Assembly (NCBI GenBank): GCA_000151295.1
Contig: GG745328.1
Coordinates: 736,503-800,502 of the forward strand
Length of the DNA: 64,000 nucleotides
DNA from: Allomyces macrogynus ATCC 38327
Lineage: Eukaryota; Blastocladiomycota; Blastocladiomycetes; Blastocladiales; Blastocladiaceae
Direction: 5' to 3'
The notes beneath the pieces were generated by a model, which was given only the letters and a program-made list of their open reading frames with translations, had not been told where the DNA came from and ran no database searches. Shown one piece after another: positions 59,145-64,000 of the stretch. Each line of letters starts with the position of its first letter. Position 1 is the stretch's first letter. Both the position numbers and the translations under genes were made by a program.

Positions 59145-62100
59145 ATGCACACGATCTTTGGCAAAGGCATGATGGCTGCTGACATGGAAAGTGACAGCAT
59201 CTCAGACTACAAGTTGTACTTGGACCCCAACTACCTGATGTCCATAGAAGTCAGCCTGCACAATAACATGGACCTGCCCAGCATGGAGTATGACTCAAGC
59301 ATGTGTGGGATTGACAAGTTGGATCTGGCCATGCCCAAGGAGGTGGAGGACCTTAAGCACACAGTATTCATTGCTCTTTTTGTGTTGCTCTGTTGTCCTG
59401 ACCATTTTGGCTCACCAAGTGACCACATAATCCAGGAACATAAGCTCTTTGTCAAGACCAAGGACCTCAAGCCCAAGGGCTGCAAAAGCATGAGCAGTAT
59501 TTCTTGGGTGTGATTGCCACCATGCTCTCCACAAACATGTTGATCTGTTGACCAGGGTCTTTTCACTCGACTCTGCCATTTGTGAAACAGCTTGTGCACT
59601 GCATGTTGAATGCACCCACAACTGTGATGAAGCAGCAGACCTTGAAGCTTCTTATGCATGAGTATTGGCATGCACTCCTGTCCATTTGGGCTGCTGAAAA
59701 GGTGCATGCATTAATCTCCCATTTATGTGGATCATGTTCCTGCCAGTGAACTTCTTGCTACCATCCCTGTTGTGACCTCCATATAGCACAAGATCATTCA
59801 CATCTCCATGACTGACACAAAGACTGAATGCACTGATGAGGGCACAGTCATGTAGATTCAAGTTCAACTCACATTTGGTGGTCTCAAGGGCCACACACGC
59901 CAAGCCATACTGCAGCAGTTCAAAACAACCAAGGTTGAGGACCTGATTGGTGCTGACAATTTGTCTGACCTGAACAAGGCCATCCCAGGCATCAACAATG
60001 CACAGCTCACAACGTTTGTTGCCACGCTCAAGAAGGGTATGCACTTGGCCAAGGTTGGCAAGTGCAAAATCAAGGACCTGCACTGCCAGTACCTATGCAA
60101 GATTGCTGCCTTTCCTGCTGCCAAGTCGCTCGTCTTCATGCTCATGAACCTGCTTGAGGCCTACTCAATGGTGAAATCTGATGTATCACTCACCAAGCAC
60201 CTGGCCATTGATTTTGCCAAGGACATGTTATCCCACCACTACATTGGGCGACTTGCACTGTTCCTGCTGCTTGTGGTGCATGTGACTGTGCCCAAGTTTG
60301 TGGACCATGCTGGTGTGTTTGCCAGCGTCCTCAACTTGATTGACCAGATGGGGGTTGAGCAGTTTGCATCATGCCTGCTCACTGAGTACTGCAGTGCCCA
60401 ACCTGGTGACCTTGCTCACCAACTGCCACATCCACACTGTCTCACTGCTTGTGCCCCCTGGCTGGTCAGCCCTCACCATGTAGAATGTCGTGTCAAGGGA
60501 ATCCTGATCCAAAAAACGGCCACAGAACCACAAGGCGTGAAAGTCATGTGCTTGGTCAACTGGATCAAGATGTGCATGTTCAAGCAGCTTGAGGCTGCTG
60601 ACAAAAAGGAACTTGTTGGTGCCCAGTTTGCAATATCGCTGTTGATGCACCTGCTTGAGCTTGCCAAAGTGGATCGGCTCAAGATTCTCATCAGCGACTG
60701 GGTGCTCATCAAGGGCCTCAAGGTGGTGGGTGAGGAGTTGCTTGGAGGTGGTTGTTGCCTGCTAGGTACATATATCATTCTCTTTTCATTGCCACCAGTG
60801 GATTGTTCACTGATCCGTGATCTTGCTCTCTCTCTTTTAGGAAGCCAACTTGCTGGAAACTTGAATGAGATGCACTGGCAGCAGAACTGGTACCTTGTGA
60901 CCAAAGGGTCATTGGGGTTGGAGCTGGCTTTTGCAGTGTTCTACAAGTGCCCATCCTGTGGCCATGACTTTACTGAAGGTGGCATGTGCCTGCTGTGCTG
61001 AATGACCATGACCTAGATGTCATATATGCGCATTGACGTGTGTTGCCCAAATTGTAAAGCTGGGTTGTATGTGCAAGTTCTGTACAAGGTAGACAAGGCG
61101 CCCACTTGTGTTCTTGTTCTTCTGCACATGGATTCCCGAGTTTCCAATGATTGGCCTGTGCATGCAAAGGTTTGGCTCTTTGCTGATGTGCACATGTCTC
61201 ATGCAGCCATCTTGTCATCACTGGCAAGCAGTGCCACATCCCACTTGGCTGCATCATTGTCATTGTCAGCAATTGGCACCACATCCCATGCAGCCATGTT
61301 GTTGTTGTTGGTGAGTGGAACCACGTCCCACACAGCCATGTCATCATTGTCAGTGAGCAGTGCCAAGCCCATCAACATTCCATGCATTGGGTATCTGCCA
61401 ATGCTGGATAGTGCTGACCTGATTGTCTGGGATATTTGTTGCTGGCACATGTGTGGGCTGAACATCAACCAGCCTGAGCACCAAGAGGCCATCTATGATG
61501 TGCACAAACACTTGGACATGCCAGGTCTTGAGGAGATGACAATAGAGTTTTTGTGCATGCTTGTGGGCACCAACAATTGCAAGATTGTGCAGACCGCCTT
61601 CAAGCAGGCTGTGCTGTCCATGTCCAAGACTGACTCCAAGGTGGGGTCTGGGATGCAGTGTGCCATTGCAAATGCACTCAACTATGAGGTCACAAAGTGC
61701 AAGCCATGGGGATGGGTGGACAAGTGCAGGGAATGTGCTCACGTTCTTGTGCTGGCAGCCACAATCATGCTCAAAGACCAAACAAGGAGGCGTTTGAGTA
61801 CAAGTGCCCATATGGCTGTGGAACCTTGGCAATCAAGACCGTGTTGATGCTGCAGGTTGCTGCTGCTGTTTGCTGCTGCAAAGACAAGAACTATGGTCCG
61901 CGCATGAGTGTGGAGCTTGTTGCACTGGTCGACAAATTATTCGACATCACCATGCCCAATTCTACTGAGCAGCATGATGTACTCACCAAGATGGAGGCGA
62001 TTGTTGAGGCCAGTGGCTTCTATGCGCTCCCAATCAAGGAGTACAAGGCTGCATGCGACCAGAAGGGACAGCAGTACAACAAGACTGCCACTGAGTCTAA

Positions 62101-62527
62101 GAAGTAGTGGGCCAAGGCCAAGTCCAATGGGCTGTGCACCAAGAAGACAGAGGTGACAATGGCGGCCAAGAAGGCGGCCCATCTTGCAAGCAAGGAAAAT
62201 GACAACACTGCAGTTGCGCCCAAGCTGAAGCGCATGCGTGGGGGCAGGAAGGAATCTGTGGTCAAGGAGCTGGCCATGTTGTCAAGAGTGTTGGGTTCAA
62301 GCACAGCTGGGCCTTTGGGCATGGCTGCATCAGGTGCCCAGTTGGGTATGCGCCACATACCAACAAGCGCAATGGCATGGGTGGTGTGGTTTGAGGGAGT
62401 TGTTCTGGTCTCAACCGTCCCTTGTCCCTGTGCAGTGTTGCAAGAGAGCAGAAGTTGTTTGTTTGTTTTCCCATTTCTTGCCAGGTATCACCCTTTTGAT
62501 GTCGTCCTTTTGAAATCATCCTTTTGA
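59145..62527 (+). pseudogene. Decayed zinc-ribbon gene of a possible mobile or repeat family
   Basis: One long protein is recognisable in pieces. 59145-59513 is open from ATG (MHTIFGKGMMAADMESDS). 59513-59700 continues in another frame (FVKQLVHCMLNAPTTVMKQQ). From about 59705 a frame runs to 61800, interrupted by TAG at about 59795 and 59852, TGA at 60999 and TAG at 61014. The last part changes frame near 61790 and has one more TAG at 62105, ending at 62527. Paired-cysteine motifs suggest zinc ribbons: YKCPSCGHDFTEGG and MCLLC, DVCCPNCKAGLYV, YKCPYGCGTLA. The tail is basic (AAKKAAHLASKEN, KRMRGGRKE). Base composition and codon choice differ from the flanking genes. No transposase, integrase or terminal repeat is visible, so the mobile nature is inference. 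Confidence 0.6.
61196..61372 (+). repeat. Imperfect 42-45 bp tandem repeat in the decayed gene
   Basis: About four units, each starting with codons for Ser-His-x-Ala and containing short Leu/Ser runs (SHLAASLSLSAIGTT, SHAAMLLLLVSGTT). Confidence 0.75.
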
Positions 62528-63318
62528 TACCATATGTCATCAATCAAGTCTTGATTATTCATTTGTGTCACTGTGTTGATTGTCTTCCAATGAGCGTCTC
62601 GTGATATGTATTTCATCCTTATGAAGCAGATGACATGGTGCATTTGAACATCTACTTCATGGCTTCGTGTGTGTATACGAGTGAGAGGGGTGCATGGAGA
62701 AAGGCGCATTCTTGGGCTCCCAGCCTTGCAACCTGACACAAGGATAAGACTCAAACCGACGATCATGGCCACAAATGCTGCCCCAAGCTCATACTATCTT
62801 GCTTCATTTTTGAGAGCATGGTGCTGCGCCATGGGTCTGGTAGATTTGTCGGTTCTAGTCTTGATCCAGTTTCTCCAGCTTTTCCATTCCAGCTGACAAC
62901 TCTGTTCATTTGTCAATGGTTGATGCCAGCATGAGTTTTTTGCAGCTGATCTGCATGCTTGAGCGCAGGTCCTGCCTGTGTGGCCGTTGCATCCACGAGC
63001 CGCAGAAATTCGGTTTATGGACGCATGTATACATTGCTTTTAGGTCGGGCAATCCCGCATGCAAAATTCACAACGTGAACTTTGGTGCCACAACATCCAA
63101 AGTCAGCACACTGGCCATGTAATTTTGATCCCAAAAGCCTGTAAACGTCACCCAAGCTAGCGCCAAAATACACGCTTGCGTTATAAAGCAGGGCTACGAA
63201 GCACCTCACACTCCCGACATGGTGCGCTTTGGCACTACCAAAGCGTCACTTTGCAGGGCTGGGAGCAGTGGACGCCAGTAGGGGAAATCAAACTCATATA
63301 TACACTCCGACCACGGAA
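62528..63318. other. Intergenic, lower GC
   Basis: It continues the compositionally distinct block to about 63.2 kb. A few short open frames have no recognisable content. Confidence 0.5.
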
Positions 63319-63885
63319 TCAATGCCTTGGCCGCTTACTCCCGCGCGCGTGCTCGTCACCACTCGCGTCGCCATCGCTTGCGCCGTCCGTGTCGTGCGGT
63401 CGCTTGGCCGCAGGTCCCGTCGGCGCATTCGGCGCATTCGCAGGTGCGACTCCTGGTGGCCGTGGTGCCGGTGCGGGCACCTGCGCGGTACTGGATGCGG
63501 GCGTCTCAAGCACGAACGTGCCCTCGAGTTTCCGGGTCGCGTGCGATTTCGTGCGCGCGTGGTCAACTGTCTAAAAAGCCGAACCGGTCAAGGTGACGTA
63601 CGCGATCTGCAACAAATCATTGGGTGCACATACCATGGGCTTGTCGAACATCAGCTTGCCATTCGCGTCGCGCAACGCCGCGGCCGCGTCGCTGGCGTCG
63701 CGGAACACGATAAATGCTTGACCGCGCATTTTCGGCGTTTTCAAGGCGACGACGTCGGCGACGGCGCCATAGGACGAGAAGTAGTAGTAGAGTGCTTGAC
63801 GTAGCTCAGTTTTTTGGACCTTGGTGCACAGGTTCTTGACGTAGAGCGTCTGGGCCGTAGTGGCCGCGTCGGCGGGTGTTGCCAT
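63319..63885 (-). CDS. U2 snRNP B''/U1A-type RRM protein
   Basis: Exons 63885-63634 and 63570-63319 (63-bp intron, donor GTATGT, acceptor TTTAG, phase 0) give 167 residues. It has a single RRM: RNP2 is LYVKNL, and RNP1 is MRGQAFIVF within VVALKTPKMRGQAFIVF. Splicing restores MFDKPMTVDHARTKSHATRK and LEGTFV in register with the family. The tail is Pro/Ala-rich with acid and ends GSKRPRH. A second RRM, present in animal U1A/U2B'', is absent, as in yeast Msl1. The protein binds a U2 (and/or U1) snRNA stem-loop in the spliceosome. The start is the first ATG, three residues before PADAATT. Confidence 0.94.
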
Positions 63886-64000
63886 GGCTGCAGCTGGTTG
63901 GCGGGCCGCGAGCGGTCGTGCGAGCGATCTGGCGGGGTGGAGAGGCGAGCGTGCCCGCAGTGCGGCAATTTGCACCGGGTTTTGAGCGGGGTGGTTGGTC
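63886..64000. other. Upstream flank of the RRM gene
   Basis: The frame is open further but no ATG lies within it. Presumably 5' UTR and promoter. Confidence 0.4.

Noticed and set aside
58660..62640. Terminal repeats around the decayed zinc-ribbon gene (GTATTTCATTCTT near 58.7 kb, GTATTTCATCCTT near 62.6 kb)
   Set aside because: The similarity is only about a dozen bases and no target-site duplication is visible, so it does not define element ends.
63571..63633. C-terminal peptide of the RRM gene reading VCAPNDLLQIAYVTLTGSAF then stop
   Set aside because: It is a 63-bp intron (GTATGT...TTTAG); splicing gives exact register with the U1A/U2B'' family.

Overview
The window is about 64 kb of GC-rich nuclear DNA from a eukaryote with compact genes and short introns. 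Most introns are 46-140 bp, with donors usually GTACG, GTGCG, GTTCG or GTCCG and acceptors TAG or CAG. The gene set points to a zoosporic early-diverging fungus. There is a fungal-type THI4, and housekeeping genes of fungal/opisthokont type (SEC23, RVB2, MRS2, SLP2, eL37, U2B''). There is also a DZIP1/Iguana-like ciliary protein, which only lineages with cilia keep. A Blastocladiomycota (Allomyces/Catenaria-like) source is my inference, not a demonstrated identity. The exon structures below were built by hand; I required reading phase to be preserved across each junction and used protein-family conservation where it existed.

Layout. 0-8 kb: a possible TRAPPII-type protein (-), a decayed repeat copy, an 11-beta-HSD/steroleosin-like SDR (+), and MRS2 (-). 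8-16 kb: ribosomal protein eL37 (-), a frameshifted ankyrin-like gene (+), stomatin-like SLP2 (-, with two apparent 1-bp insertions), and a coiled-coil protein (-). 16-28 kb: SEC23 (+), a secreted acidic protein (-), RVB2 (-), a small membrane protein (-), divergent by about 70 bp from a bacterial-type (class II) HMG-CoA reductase that carries a roughly 640-residue C-terminal extension (+).

28-42.5 kb is the most unusual part. It is an accessory region with six two-exon genes for small secreted cysteine-rich proteins, two broken relatives, and a Lys/Gly/Asp/Tyr-repeat secreted protein with a Kex2-like site. An amino-acid permease sits among them. In all six cysteine-rich genes the intron falls at the same place, inside the Trp codon of a Cys-Trp-(Tyr/Phe)-Ser junction. 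Exon 1 encodes the signal peptide, usually an Ala-Ser-Pro-Val motif, and a fast-changing spacer. Exon 2 encodes the cysteine module. Two members form an inverted duplication that includes the promoter, and other members show splice-donor decay. I do not recognise this family and think it is the best candidate for an undescribed system here.

43-58.6 kb: a TRM2/TRMT2A tRNA m5U methyltransferase (-), a possibly N-myristoylated unknown (+), DZIP1-like (-), a thioredoxin-fold tail-anchored protein (+), an RBR ubiquitin ligase whose IBR appears to be split by a long insertion (-), and THI4 (+). 58.7-63 kb: a less GC-rich block with a decayed zinc-ribbon gene carrying several TAG/TGA stops and frameshifts; a relic near 3 kb looks related. 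The window ends with the U2 snRNP B''-like RRM protein (-).
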